Shown here one piece after another: positions 16,889 through 23,835 of a stretch of DNA of 33,075 bases; position 1 is the stretch's first letter, and each line of letters starts with the position of its first letter. The notes under the pieces were generated by a model. The model did no database searches. It saw nothing but the letters and a program-made list of their open reading frames with translations, and was not told the origin of the DNA. Position numbers and translations under genes: made by a program. Origin of the DNA: a virus; the IMG/VR virus record IMGVR_UViG_3300026319_000014, positions 1 through 33,075 of that record; one strand, 5' to 3'.

Positions 16889-17659
16889 GTCTTCCTCCTC
16901 GTTTTGTTTGTTGTCCGGTTCATCACCGGGTTTAATTAAAACTTTCTTGGCTGAGATCCGTTCAATCGTTCTGAACGCTGGATCGTTGGTCAGCGCTCCG
17001 ATCGCGCCTTCCGGCGGCAGACCAACCGGACAACCTTCCGGATCCAGCAAAAACGTAGGACTGAAAAACGAATAGTCTTTTCCTTCCACTGCATACTTGC
17101 CGGCCCGCGTCCAATCGAGCTCAAGGAACACACCTTCGCCTTCAACCCATTCAAACCGTTTAGGGAGAGCAGCCGCGGCGCCTAGCTGATGATTAAAATC
17201 GATGATCGGTCGCACATTACCTTGCAGCCGTTGCTCTAAATCGTTCTGAAGCAGGAGCGCCGTCTCAGCATCGACTCTCACCTCGACCTCTTTCGCTTCT
17301 CCTCCGACACTAGCCGATATCTTTGAATCGCCGGCCGGAAAATACATGATCCGGTTAGGAGCAGATCCATTGAGGTCAACTGCGTACTCGGCCGTGACGT
17401 AGGTAGCTGAAACGTCGATCCCTAATCTCTTGGCCGCCGCGTGAATCTTTCCGCCTATCGTCTTTTGATCTTCAGCCGAATATTTTTCGCGATTCTTTGG
17501 CATTCCCCAATAACTGAGCGCGGCTCGAACATGTTCCTCAGTATCGATCGGGTATTTTTTATTTTTCTCATCGGCGTAGTTCACCTCGCCGTACTTCTTC
17601 TCACCTTCTTTCGGGTTTACGCCCGCTCGTTTCTCGATCGCTTTGACTAACCTATTCAT
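16373..17659 (-). CDS. Mu gpI-like head maturation protease with scaffold C-terminus
   Basis: 428 residues in three parts. Residues about 20-82 hold YADEKNKKYPIDTEEHVRAA and EKYSAEDQKTIGGKIHAAAK, a small helical domain (DUF6582-like) seen in several phage and bacterial proteins. Residues about 100-235 are the Mu gpI-type protease: IDFNHQLGAA (His157), then LELDWTRAGKYAVEGKDYSF, FSPTF (Ser200) and GALTNDPAF. Residues 258-428 are charged and helical, a scaffold. The protease processes capsid/scaffold proteins in the prohead. An internal start gives the scaffold alone. The ATG overlaps the upstream TGA. Confidence 0.88.
   Translation of the reverse strand: MNRLVKAIEKRAGVNPKEGEKKYGEVNYADEKNKKYPIDTEEHVRAALSYWGMPKNREKYSAEDQKTIGGKIHAAAKRLGIDVSATYVTAEYAVDLNGSAPNRIMYFPAGDSKISASVGGEAKEVEVRVDAETALLLQNDLEQRLQGNVRPIIDFNHQLGAAAALPKRFEWVEGEGVFLELDWTRAGKYAVEGKDYSFFSPTFLLDPEGCPVGLPPEGAIGALTNDPAFRTIERISAKKVLIKPGDEPDNKQNEEEDMELAKALVSAGFITEEDSKDTSKIVAAIQAKTKKESDGSLNTEIEALRAELQQVRVEGANKEADAAIVRAVAEHRIEPKNETMKASIKKLYLANKVEAENLIKSLPVNKAFEKAVIVTSDQDRIKTETDGRDRARKCEAAAKRVQKGSPNMSFQDAWNVAATEDPELFQAV
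16889..16899 (-). promoter_or_regulatory. Strong internal ribosome site for the scaffold
   Basis: Minus-strand AGGAGG at 16899-16894, then AAGAC and the in-frame ATG at 16888. It encodes Glu-Glu-Glu-Asp in the protease frame and decides the nested scaffold start. Most other starts in the operon rely on overlaps with weaker sites. Confidence 0.75.
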
Positions 17660-18273
17660 ACTGCTGCTCCCGCTAGTTCGCCCGAAGCTGCAGCGCTAAG
17701 AGCCGCATCGAGCTGAATCATAAAATTGGTTTTAAAAATATCTGCAATAGCCTCGTTCTCCGGTAACGCGCCTGGCCACGGCCCTTGACTAACTGACTGC
17801 ACAAGAGCGTAAACTGGCACGAATGGCCCCCCTTCACCTCCCATGGCCAAAACGCTCACCCCTTTAGGAATAAAGAGCGGCTCAGGGAATTCTCTCGCCG
17901 GAACACCTTTCGCTTCCGGAATAAGCGGAATAGTCAATGCAGCAGCGCTCACCGGCGCGATCGTGCCGCCTAAGACCTTATGCGCGAGGTGCGGATGCAT
18001 GTTCGAAATAGAAACGGCGCCTTCACCGACAAGCTGCGGTTCCTGCCATGCAACCGGTATTTCTCGCGCCCATTCGCCGGAATGCGGGCCAGCCATATAA
18101 TGGTCACCGCGCCATCGCTCTTCGAAATCAGTGTGATACTGAACCAAGAAATCTTTGACGCTTTTCCCGGCTGACAAAAGTGCTTCGCTCGTGTCGATGG
18201 AATCAAGCTGAGCTAGAACTGGCGTAAGATCATCCCGGTCTATCGCAATCGTGATCGTGAGTTCGTCGCTCAT
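17656..18273 (-). CDS. Virion morphogenesis protein, Mu gp31 (gpG) position
   Basis: 205 residues between the minor head protein and the protease, the place of Mu gp31. The centre reads HPHLAHKVLGGTIAPVSAAA, then LTIPLIPEAKGVPAREFPEP and LFIPKG. I recognise this as the 'H...GG.I.P....aL.iPl.peA.G..a..f' pattern of proteins annotated in Mu-like heads as morphogenesis/tail-completion-like. The N-terminal part is helical (LLSAGKSVKDFLVQYHTDFE). Both ends are ATGA overlaps. Exact function (head completion or head-tail joining) is inferred from position. Confidence 0.68.
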   Translation of the reverse strand: MSDELTITIAIDRDDLTPVLAQLDSIDTSEALLSAGKSVKDFLVQYHTDFEERWRGDHYMAGPHSGEWAREIPVAWQEPQLVGEGAVSISNMHPHLAHKVLGGTIAPVSAAALTIPLIPEAKGVPAREFPEPLFIPKGVSVLAMGGEGGPFVPVYALVQSVSQGPWPGALPENEAIADIFKTNFMIQLDAALSAAASGELAGAAV

Positions 18274-18524
18274 GACAAAGCCACCTTTTCCGGTTTATGA
18301 CGAATGAGCGGAGTCATCCGAGTTGGCGTATACCAGAAAACATCCGCGTCGTCGCAGTCCGACCATCTAAACCGATCACCCTGAGTAAACCTGTAATTGG
18401 TCGCCTCGACGTATAGAAAATATTGGTTTCCGGTATCGCACTCAATCAACATCAAAATGATGATGTTCTCATCAGAAGGAATGAATTTTCCTTTAAACGC
18501 TGCGTACAAAATTCCCGATCTCAT
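18270..18524 (-). CDS. Small head-region protein, 84 aa, unknown
   Basis: I start it at MRSGILYAAFKGKF because this ATG forms an ATGA overlap with the upstream gene, like its neighbours. A start 15 codons earlier would overlap that gene by 49 nt. The protein is beta-rich and aromatic (IIILMLIECDTGNQYFLYVE, then RFTQGDRFRWSDCDDADVFW). Not recognised. It ends in ATGA with the next gene, so it is translated with the head morphogenesis set. Confidence 0.65.
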   Translation of the reverse strand: MRSGILYAAFKGKFIPSDENIIILMLIECDTGNQYFLYVEATNYRFTQGDRFRWSDCDDADVFWYTPTRMTPLIRHKPEKVALS

Positions 18525-19204
18525 ACCGCCGTAACAGCTGCCTCCTGCCAGCGATAGGAAACCGAACATCGGCAGTTCGGATGATGCGGAGTATCTTCAG
18601 TGCCGCTGCCGCTGAACTGTTCGTTGATCGGTATCCATCCGTCCGCTTCATTCTCTTCGCACTCAGCACACACGTGGTCATCTCCAACCGTTTCCGAGAA
18701 CTTCTCGGTTGCACCGGTCATTGACGCTACGCGTCGGCTCGATTTGCCGTCTACGAACGAAAGAGCGTTCTGCGATAACTGTTTCGCGCGATCAGCTCCG
18801 AACCCGCTCAGATTCGTGATCTCTTGTTCGACTTGAGACTTAGACCAACCCTCTTCCTCAGCTTGAATAACGGCCTTCTCAATCTGGTCGAGCAGCGTCT
18901 GTGATAAACCCCATGTAACAGCTAAACCGCCCGAAGCTAAACCAGAGATTCTATCCCAGTGCAAGCCGAGAAGAGCCGCGGATTCCTCGTTCGCAATCTG
19001 GAAATTCTCTTTCGCGACTTGGTTTAGAAAATAGTCGCTAGGCTCCCTGTTTGATTCCGATAGAATCTCTCGAGAACTGTACACCGTCGCATCAAGCAAA
19101 ATTCGAGAAACCTCTTCAAAATACTGGTCCCAACCCTGCAGTAGAATCGTATCACCGTAATCCGGAAGGCCATCGATGCCGTACTCGGTAATGAACTCTA
19201 TCAA
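18521..19204 (-). CDS. Minor head protein, Mu gp30/SPP1 gp7-like
   Basis: The C-terminal region has the hallmark of the F/gp7 head morphogenesis family: VGDDHVCAECEENEADGW, then PHHPNCRCSVSYRW, with Cys pairs and HPNCRC probably binding metal. Upstream are helices with QAEEEGWSKSQVEQEITNLS. The protein sits inside the head near the portal. The first usable start is TTG at 19204, but the frame stays open upstream to 19309 and reads like authentic protein (ARDYKKVHKDPHPVLEREL, then AVLLLSALSEKQQKLIEFI) without any ATG, GTG or TTG. The true N-terminus is therefore unclear. The open stretch begins right at the tRNA-like element. Confidence 0.82.
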   Translation of the reverse strand: MIEFITEYGIDGLPDYGDTILLQGWDQYFEEVSRILLDATVYSSREILSESNREPSDYFLNQVAKENFQIANEESAALLGLHWDRISGLASGGLAVTWGLSQTLLDQIEKAVIQAEEEGWSKSQVEQEITNLSGFGADRAKQLSQNALSFVDGKSSRRVASMTGATEKFSETVGDDHVCAECEENEADGWIPINEQFSGSGTEDTPHHPNCRCSVSYRWQEAAVTAV

Positions 19205-19310
19205 TTTCTGCTGTTTCTCTGAAAGCGCCGAGAGAAGAAGAACCGCGAGTTCCCGTTCGAGAACGGGATGCGGATCTTTGTGAACCTTCTTATAATCTCT
19301 CGCCGTAAGG

Positions 19311-19379
19311 CGCTAATGCCGGGAGTCGAACCCGATGACTATCCTTGGTTAGGGGATTTTATCAGTACCTACCATTAGC
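19311..19379 (-). tRNA. tRNA-like element with reduced D arm (possible tRNA relic)
   Basis: On the minus strand GCTAATG (19379-19373) pairs perfectly with CATTAGC (19318-19312), a 7-bp acceptor stem with discriminator G. A T arm (TCGGG-TTCGACT-CCCGG, with the consensus TTCGA loop) precedes the 3' strand. A 5-nt variable region AGTCA precedes that. A 17-nt anticodon-like arm (ATCCC-CTAACCA-AGGAT) has one C-A mismatch, a U at position 33 and AAC as the apparent anticodon (Val-like, but C at 37 is unusual). Only about 15 nt remain for positions 8-26, with no D stem. No CCA is encoded. The 5' half overlaps the end of the 19349-19693 gene. Functional tRNA is doubtful; tRNA-derived origin is likely. 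Confidence 0.5.
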
Positions 19380-19693
19380 TTTTTCTTTTTCACTTGCTTA
19401 TCGAACTCATCTAAAACTTGCCGAGCTTCACTCCACCGGAACACCTGCAAAGTCACTCCATTAACCTCGAACTCAATCCCGGCATTGCGTTCCCGAGCCA
19501 TCGCGACCGCTTGATGGACAACGTCTTTGAGAGGCTGACCCTTGATAGCCACAACGCGGATCACCTCCGTTATAGCCGAGAAACGGTTTTCGCGCAACTC
19601 CCGCATACGAATTGCCTTCGAAACCACTAAAGATGTTTGTACGTCCACCACATCATTAATTCCAGCATTCCTCGATTCCGGGTCAGTACTCAT
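19349..19693 (-). CDS. Hypothetical protein after the portal gene, 114 aa
   Basis: Not recognised. Helical protein with RMRELRENRFSAITEVIRVV, a strand pair (AGIEFEVNGVTLQVFRW) and a Lys-rich end. It begins by ATGA overlap with the portal gene. Its last nine codons and stop lie inside the tRNA-like element. The minor head protein downstream is in the same reading frame, separated by two stops (TAA, TAG) that are both inside that element. The C-terminus after VKKKK may therefore be altered relative to an ancestral form. Confidence 0.7.
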   Translation of the reverse strand: MSTDPESRNAGINDVVDVQTSLVVSKAIRMRELRENRFSAITEVIRVVAIKGQPLKDVVHQAVAMARERNAGIEFEVNGVTLQVFRWSEARQVLDEFDKQVKKKKLMVGTDKIP

Positions 19694-21258
19694 TCTCTGA
19701 TCCTTCTCAGCCGATCACGAATAGACTTCACGGTTGCTCCGCCAGGGCTACTGCCGCCGGCATCGCTCTTGAACCCAGCCGTTCCTGCTGGAATTTGGCT
19801 TGGATCTTGCATAGGCAATGCGGGCGCTGCCGGCTCAAAGAGATCATCATCTTCGGACGGTTGCGGCACGGAGTGGCGATCGTACAGGAATTGTTTCGCT
19901 ACCGGCAACCGCATCTGGTCGAACAGGATTGCATCACGCTGCGCCAGCGCGAGTTCATCCATCGGTTCTTCCTGGCTGCCGCTCAAATTAGGAGGCTCGC
20001 TGGTTTCTCCAAAATTGAGCATCAATATCGCCGGAATAAGCTGTGTATTGACCACCTCAATCACAAATTCAGCTACCGCGTTGATTACCTTGCGCTCGGT
20101 CTCAGCGTGAATCTCGCCGAGTGCCCTATTTCCGCCGGCCCGGCCGCTCGTGCTAGTCAGCGTCTGACCAAGAATCAAAATGTCGCATTGCTGATCCGCA
20201 TCTTCTTGAAGCACGCGTTGAGGTATCATCATGCCACTTTGCGAACGTGCTTCAGATAGAGTTAGCTTGGTTCCTACCGGAAATACGGCCCACGCCGCTG
20301 ACCCCATTTGTTCAAGCATCGCGGATACTTGGTTAAATGTGACCTGGTCTCCGGCAGGTACTTCGGCCATCCGGAACGGCATACCGAAAAGCTGGCAATA
20401 AGTCATAAACCATTTGAGGCCGTACTTGCTCGCCAAAAACCACCCGGTAAGCGACCGAAGCATAGCGCAGATAGTAGGATGATCGTCGTGCGCCTCGAAT
20501 ATCCCAACTACAAACTTGTTCTGAAACTCACTAAAATCATTCAGATTAACTTGCGCGAAAGATAGAACACCGGTCGTGTTCAACATCAACCTGTCTTCCT
20601 CCATCGGCTGCATCGAGTACCCGTAATATCGCGGAGGGAGTTTCCGACTGCACCGCGGCATTGTCTCTAAACCGCCGGTCGGCCCGGGACGTTGTTCCCA
20701 GTAGATCTCAGATACTGAGATCGCACATGGTATTGCGTCTACCAGATCTTTAATGAACCCTGTCCAACTGCGCTCATGAAACACGATATCGCCCTTCATG
20801 CCAAATAACGCACGTTCTATTAGATCAGCTTTAGCTTGCGCTGTCGGAGTTGGGTCCGCGTTCTTCTCCGTGTATGGTTCAATCGACCACGGCAACCCAG
20901 CAACATCACGTTTTAAGCTCAGAAGGTTCTTTTGCAGACGCGGCCATTCGTCACACATCTTTTCGAATAGCCGCTTCTGATAAAGTAAGTTCCCAATAAC
21001 CGATTCACGCAGAATATGCATCAATCGCTCTGGACCAATCGGACCCCAGATCTGATTGATTAACCGGTCGTTGTTATTGACCTCAATTATGCCCGACTGC
21101 GGCACGTTTCCTGCCGCACCGATCAATTTGGCGCTGCCATTGAGTGGCAACGGCCCTTGTGAAAGGCTAGCAAGAGCCGCGCCGTTGCTGCCGGTCTGAG
21201 CAGTGTTCCCCCCAGAACCTTGTTTCTTTCCGGCAAATCTATTTCTTCGTTTCGCCAT
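19690..21258 (-). CDS. Portal protein, DUF935 / Mu gp29-like
   Basis: 522 residues. DUF935 features in order: an N-terminal PERLMHILRESVIGNLLYQK helix, a wing DVAGLPWSIEPY, SEIYWEQRPG, then KYGLKWFMTYCQLFGMPFRM and the signature DILILGQTLTSTSGRAGGNR followed by ALGEIHAETERKVINAVAEF. This is the dodecameric portal through which DNA is packaged. It follows the lysis block instead of following terL directly, unlike in Mu. The N-terminal ~55 residues are low-complexity (Gly/Ala/Asn), and the C-terminal ~90 are Pro/Ser-rich. TAATG overlap with the small upstream gene. Confidence 0.94.
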   Translation of the reverse strand: MAKRRNRFAGKKQGSGGNTAQTGSNGAALASLSQGPLPLNGSAKLIGAAGNVPQSGIIEVNNNDRLINQIWGPIGPERLMHILRESVIGNLLYQKRLFEKMCDEWPRLQKNLLSLKRDVAGLPWSIEPYTEKNADPTPTAQAKADLIERALFGMKGDIVFHERSWTGFIKDLVDAIPCAISVSEIYWEQRPGPTGGLETMPRCSRKLPPRYYGYSMQPMEEDRLMLNTTGVLSFAQVNLNDFSEFQNKFVVGIFEAHDDHPTICAMLRSLTGWFLASKYGLKWFMTYCQLFGMPFRMAEVPAGDQVTFNQVSAMLEQMGSAAWAVFPVGTKLTLSEARSQSGMMIPQRVLQEDADQQCDILILGQTLTSTSGRAGGNRALGEIHAETERKVINAVAEFVIEVVNTQLIPAILMLNFGETSEPPNLSGSQEEPMDELALAQRDAILFDQMRLPVAKQFLYDRHSVPQPSEDDDLFEPAAPALPMQDPSQIPAGTAGFKSDAGGSSPGGATVKSIRDRLRRIRE

Positions 21259-21488
21259 TACTCTGACACGTCGTCCGCTTTCTGCTTAAGCACTTGTTCT
21301 TCGGTAGCTAGTTCCTCTAACGACGGAGCCGGTCCCGGTGCCCATTGCCCCAACCTGTCAATGTGAACTTCTGGCGCACCGAATGCGCTGGGTCCATTGT
21401 GTGGTAACGGGTTAGGCGGCAACGGAATATCCGCCTGCTTTCCGGGTTCGGTCACCTTTATTACTGGGTCTTTCGTTTCGTCTGCCAT
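21258..21488 (-). CDS. Small Pro-rich protein before the portal, 76 aa
   Basis: Low-complexity, Pro-rich, probably disordered (ADIPLPPNPLPHNGPSAFGA), with an acidic helical end (LEELATEEQVLKQKADD). Not recognised. It shares TAATG with the portal start, and a gap of about 32 nt separates it from the lysis block. It may be a small head accessory protein; this is only from position. Confidence 0.6.
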   Translation of the reverse strand: MADETKDPVIKVTEPGKQADIPLPPNPLPHNGPSAFGAPEVHIDRLGQWAPGPAPSLEELATEEQVLKQKADDVSE

Positions 21489-21520
21489 AATTGTTTATTT
21501 AGGCGATTTCTGCCTGCTTG

Positions 21521-22408
21521 TCATGCCATTACGTGCCCTTCTTTACGGTCCCAGCCATCAATTTCCATAGGCTTGCCGTCCACACCGTTAATCCAATATG
21601 TAACGTCGCCGTCCTCGTGCTGAAGGAGGTGCGCAGCCAAATACGTAAGATCAGCCGCACGGCCAAGCCATTTGCCATCAAGTTTTGCGGAAGGCCCTAG
21701 GTCAACAATCCATGCGCGGGTTAAGTGTTTGCCGCTTACGTGGCTGACGATGTCAACCGTAATCTGGCGCGACTTGACTAAATGAATGTTTCGCACACCA
21801 ATCGTGTCATCGAAAACCTTGATCGGTATCGCAACTCCAATGATATCTTTCCGGTGCGTTACATCTCCGAACGCACCTAAGAGCGGATGCCCACGCTTGT
21901 CTTCGTCACCCTTATCGTCTTCGCCATCAGGCGGTTTACCATCTAAACGAACCTCTAACCCAAAGTGCGTTGCACGACCAGTTACCTTGAACCTGTCGTC
22001 GTCCGGTATAACGGAGGCCTCAACTGTATGCTTTAAGGTTGGACCTGCGATGCCGCTTCCTGGCGATTGGTCTTTGTTATCTGATTCGCGAACCGGTGTT
22101 GCAGCCTTTGATATTCCCCCGCTGACACCCACGTCGTGCCGTCCGGTGCTGTCCGAAAGCGCGGATCTGACGTCTGCTGCAAAGCCAGCGGCGTCTGCTT
22201 GATCGTCGAGGTACAAGCTGACAGCAGACAAATCATTATCATTTTTGGCAGCATCAATTTTAGCGAGAAGATCACGGCCTGCCGCTTTTTGTTGTTGGTC
22301 GATATCATAAACTAACTTTCTAGATTGGATCTGAGACAAAACCGTCTGCCACTTGAAGAACTCTATAAGCGCTTCAAGAGCAGCTTGAACTATGGCGAGA
22401 ATGCCCAC
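21521..22408 (-). CDS. Lysis-region protein with a C-terminal double-psi-barrel-like domain
   Basis: 295 residues. Residues 1-80 are helical (LEALIEFFKWQTVLSQIQSR). Residues ~85-140 are a polar linker. Residues ~143-275 resemble an RlpA-like double-psi beta-barrel: VTGRATHFG, then GAFGD, IIGVAIPIKVFDD, and WIVDLGPSAKLDGKW with ADLTYLAAHLL, comparable to the 'v.D.GPf...r.iDLs.aAA..L' end of that fold. RlpA-type domains act on or bind peptidoglycan, so a lysis or wall-remodelling role is inferred. The start is GTG directly after the TAA of the holin-like gene. A different frame of residues ~34-126 encodes a lipoprotein candidate. Confidence 0.65.
   Translation of the reverse strand: MGILAIVQAALEALIEFFKWQTVLSQIQSRKLVYDIDQQQKAAGRDLLAKIDAAKNDNDLSAVSLYLDDQADAAGFAADVRSALSDSTGRHDVGVSGGISKAATPVRESDNKDQSPGSGIAGPTLKHTVEASVIPDDDRFKVTGRATHFGLEVRLDGKPPDGEDDKGDEDKRGHPLLGAFGDVTHRKDIIGVAIPIKVFDDTIGVRNIHLVKSRQITVDIVSHVSGKHLTRAWIVDLGPSAKLDGKWLGRAADLTYLAAHLLQHEDGDVTYWINGVDGKPMEIDGWDRKEGHVMA
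22033..22308 (-). CDS. Nested lipoprotein, o-spanin (Rz1)-like candidate
   Basis: A 91-residue ORF in another frame, wholly inside the preceding entry. It has a basic N-terminus, a hydrophobic stretch and a lipobox MIMICLLSAC (Cys32), then a polar mature part with IKQTPLALQQT and DGTTWVSAGEYQRLQHRF. Nested lipoprotein genes in lysis regions are typical of o-spanins, which link the outer membrane to an inner-membrane spanin. The nested frame ends before the conserved barrel domain of the host frame, so it occupies only the linker region. The ribosome site is weak, and Met19 or Met23 could also be the start. Confidence 0.55.
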   Translation of the reverse strand: MISTNNKKRQAVIFSLKLMLPKMIMICLLSACTSTIKQTPLALQQTSDPRFRTAPDGTTWVSAGEYQRLQHRFANQITKTNRQEAASQVQP

Positions 22409-22804
22409 TTAAACTAGGTGCGGTGCAACGGGTGCGGTCGGCGTTTCTGCCGGAGACGACAACAGCGGTTGAGGTTCTGGCGCCTTGAGCAATGCTGCGT
22501 GTACCGCAACTACCTTTTCTACGGCAGCTACGTTAGCCGTCGATACAGCATGCAGTTTAATAAGGTCGTCCTTAGCGACCTGAACGGCGGACGCAATCTG
22601 CGGAGCTATCATGTTCTCGATAGTGGCGACTTTTTGCGCATCGGCCGCTTGCAGCAAGCCAGACTGAGCGAGAACGCCCAAGATTAGGGCAGCGACCGTC
22701 CCGACCGCTTCGACCGGCATTTTCATGAGCAGCATAGTAACACTGACGATCGTGACAGCAATACCGGCAACTATAACGTGCCAATTTGTGTTTGGTGACT
22801 TCAT
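22409..22804 (-). CDS. Two-TM holin-like protein
   Basis: 131 residues with two predicted membrane segments: about 9-28 (VIVAGIAVTIVSVTMLL) and about 33-51 (AVGTVAALILGVLAQSGLL). A helical, Ala-rich soluble tail with AVEKVVAVHAALLKAPEPQP follows, then a Pro-rich end. The layout (short N-terminus, two TM helices, charged or polar tail) fits a class II-type holin that opens the inner membrane for lysis. Overlaps the upstream mini-gene by ATGA. Confidence 0.7.
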   Translation of the reverse strand: MKSPNTNWHVIVAGIAVTIVSVTMLLMKMPVEAVGTVAALILGVLAQSGLLQAADAQKVATIENMIAPQIASAVQVAKDDLIKLHAVSTANVAAVEKVVAVHAALLKAPEPQPLLSSPAETPTAPVAPHLV

Positions 22805-22938
22805 TTTTCTTTCTTGATGATTTTAATCAGATTTTCTGTGTTTAGTTCGATTCGGTACAGTAGAAAAATAAGAATGCCAATGAGCCCAACCCAAAAAATT
22901 GAGTAGAGAATGTCGGAATGTTTAAGTGCGTCACTCAT
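22801..22938 (-). CDS. Single-TM mini-protein, 45 aa
   Basis: Encodes MSDALKHSDILYSIFWVGLI then GILIFLLYRIELNTENLIKI and a Lys-rich end: one strong membrane helix (residues ~13-28) and an amphipathic basic tail. The start and stop are both ATGA overlaps with the neighbours, which strongly supports it as a real gene. Likely an accessory lysis protein (holin partner or antiholin). This is inference from size, topology and neighbours. Confidence 0.72.
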   Translation of the reverse strand: MSDALKHSDILYSIFWVGLIGILIFLLYRIELNTENLIKIIKKEK

Positions 22939-23051
22939 GCTGATTTTGGAGAGAACCGACTCGGGCTCGAGCGCCGGGAATGGACGTAAGTGCGGCTTGA
23001 TGCTCGGCCCGAGCGGTCTTCTGTTCCCCCAAGAAAGTCTTTAAAATTCAT
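22935..23051 (-). CDS. Basic Ser/Arg-rich mini-protein, 38 aa
   Basis: Starts MNFKDFLGGTEDRSGRASSR and ends in an Arg/Ser/Pro-rich tail (SRRSSPSRFSPKSA). The ATG overlaps the upstream TGA and the stop overlaps the next ATG. GGAG lies 7 nt upstream of the start. It resembles no family I know. It could mainly serve to carry ribosomes across the gap, so the product may not matter. Confidence 0.55.
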   Translation of the reverse strand: MNFKDFLGGTEDRSGRASSRTYVHSRRSSPSRFSPKSA

Positions 23052-23353
23052 TCCATTTCTCCTTTGTCACCTTTCTCATATCGACGTTTCTGCTCCTCTA
23101 TGCCAGCTAATCGGCCAGCGGCCAAACTTTCGGTCCGAACGCTAGCGAGCAACTCGCTCAACCTAGAATTAATCTCGTGTTTAGTTTCGAGTTGCGCCGC
23201 CGTTCCTTCGTCCACCTTCCGGATAGCTTTATCGAGTTTGACCGAGTTTCTTTTACTCAAAAACCAAGTCAGAATCGAGCCGGCCAACTGGCCGACCACG
23301 ACGATGAGCGCCACCCAAACGTTGTTTCCGGTAAGCGCAGACTCAGCGATCAT
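23048..23353 (-). CDS. Single-TM coiled-coil lysis-region protein (holin or i-spanin-like)
   Basis: 101 residues: one N-terminal membrane segment (about 12-32, VWVALIVVVGQLAGSILTWF), then a long charged helix (SVKLDKAIRKVDEGTAAQLE and ETKHEINSRLSELLASVR). This topology (N-in anchor with periplasmic coiled coil) fits an inner-membrane spanin subunit or a DUF1515/holin-like protein. It would pair with the lipoprotein candidate 1 kb downstream if that is an o-spanin. Last codons form the GGAG site of the next mini-gene. Confidence 0.65.
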   Translation of the reverse strand: MIAESALTGNNVWVALIVVVGQLAGSILTWFLSKRNSVKLDKAIRKVDEGTAAQLETKHEINSRLSELLASVRTESLAAGRLAGIEEQKRRYEKGDKGEME

Positions 23354-23356
23354 ACT

Positions 23357-23503
23357 TCAATGTGGCTTTCCCTTGCTTACGATATTAGGATACTCTCCCT
23401 TTGGCGACGGTCTGGTGCTACGTGGCGCTTCCTTGATCTCACCGTGAATATGGTTGCACCACGGGTAATTGTTGCAACAGTCTGCAGCCTTTTTACGCTT
23501 CAT
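23357..23503 (-). CDS. Cys-rich mini-protein, 48 aa
   Basis: Encodes MKRKKAADCCNNYPWCNHIH followed by a polar Pro/Lys-rich tail ending KGKPH. Three Cys and two His close together (C9, C10, C16, H18, H20) could bind metal. The ATG overlaps the upstream TGA; GAGG lies 8 nt before it. Unknown function. It lies in a run of three small genes between the glycosidase and the holin-like block. Confidence 0.65.
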   Translation of the reverse strand: MKRKKAADCCNNYPWCNHIHGEIKEAPRSTRPSPKGEYPNIVSKGKPH

Positions 23504-23658
23504 TTGTGTGCCTCTACAAACTCTTGCAAAATCTGCCGCTTATCCTCGTTAGGAACTTCGGGAAACCGTTTTAGCGCGCCGCCTATCTCCGCTCTGAGCC
23601 AATCCAGGACTTTCCAGTAATCCTTGCCGCCTTTATGGAAATCATCGCCCCAGGCCAT
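23500..23658 (-). CDS. Small acidic/basic helical protein, 52 aa
   Basis: Encodes MAWGDDFHKGGKDYWKVLDW, then LRAEIGGALKRFPEVPNEDK and a helical end. No signal or membrane segment. The stop overlaps the next start as ATGA. Not recognised. Confidence 0.65.
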   Translation of the reverse strand: MAWGDDFHKGGKDYWKVLDWLRAEIGGALKRFPEVPNEDKRQILQEFVEAHK

Positions 23659-23664
23659 ATAGCT

Positions 23665-23835
23665 TCACTTTCTCAATAACCGCGCGAAACCACGCTGCAG
23701 TTCTCCGTCGCTTAAGCGCCTCACCGCCGCATGAATGGTGTGGGCTCGCTCTCGTGTAGCTCCGTCTAGTAGCCACTGTCGTAGATGGTGGTGCCGGATG
23801 TGCCCAATCAAACATTCGTAATTTGGTCGTCTCAT
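23665..23835 (-). CDS. Small basic helical protein, 56 aa
   Basis: Encodes MRRPNYECLIGHIRHHHLRQ and a second helix ending RRLSDGELQRGFARLLRK. His/Arg-rich. The 'LSD.EL' helix is a motif found in many short phage proteins of unknown role, and the partial gene at the right edge of the window carries a similar FSDDEL. Nothing firmer can be said. It lies 7 nt before the next gene. Confidence 0.6.
   Translation of the reverse strand: MRRPNYECLIGHIRHHHLRQWLLDGATRERAHTIHAAVRRLSDGELQRGFARLLRK

Noticed and set aside
19251-19268. Hairpin TCCCGTT-CGAG-AACGGGA near the tRNA-like element
   Set aside because: Lies within the coding-like N-terminal stretch (HPVLEREL) without a U-run; probably coincidence.
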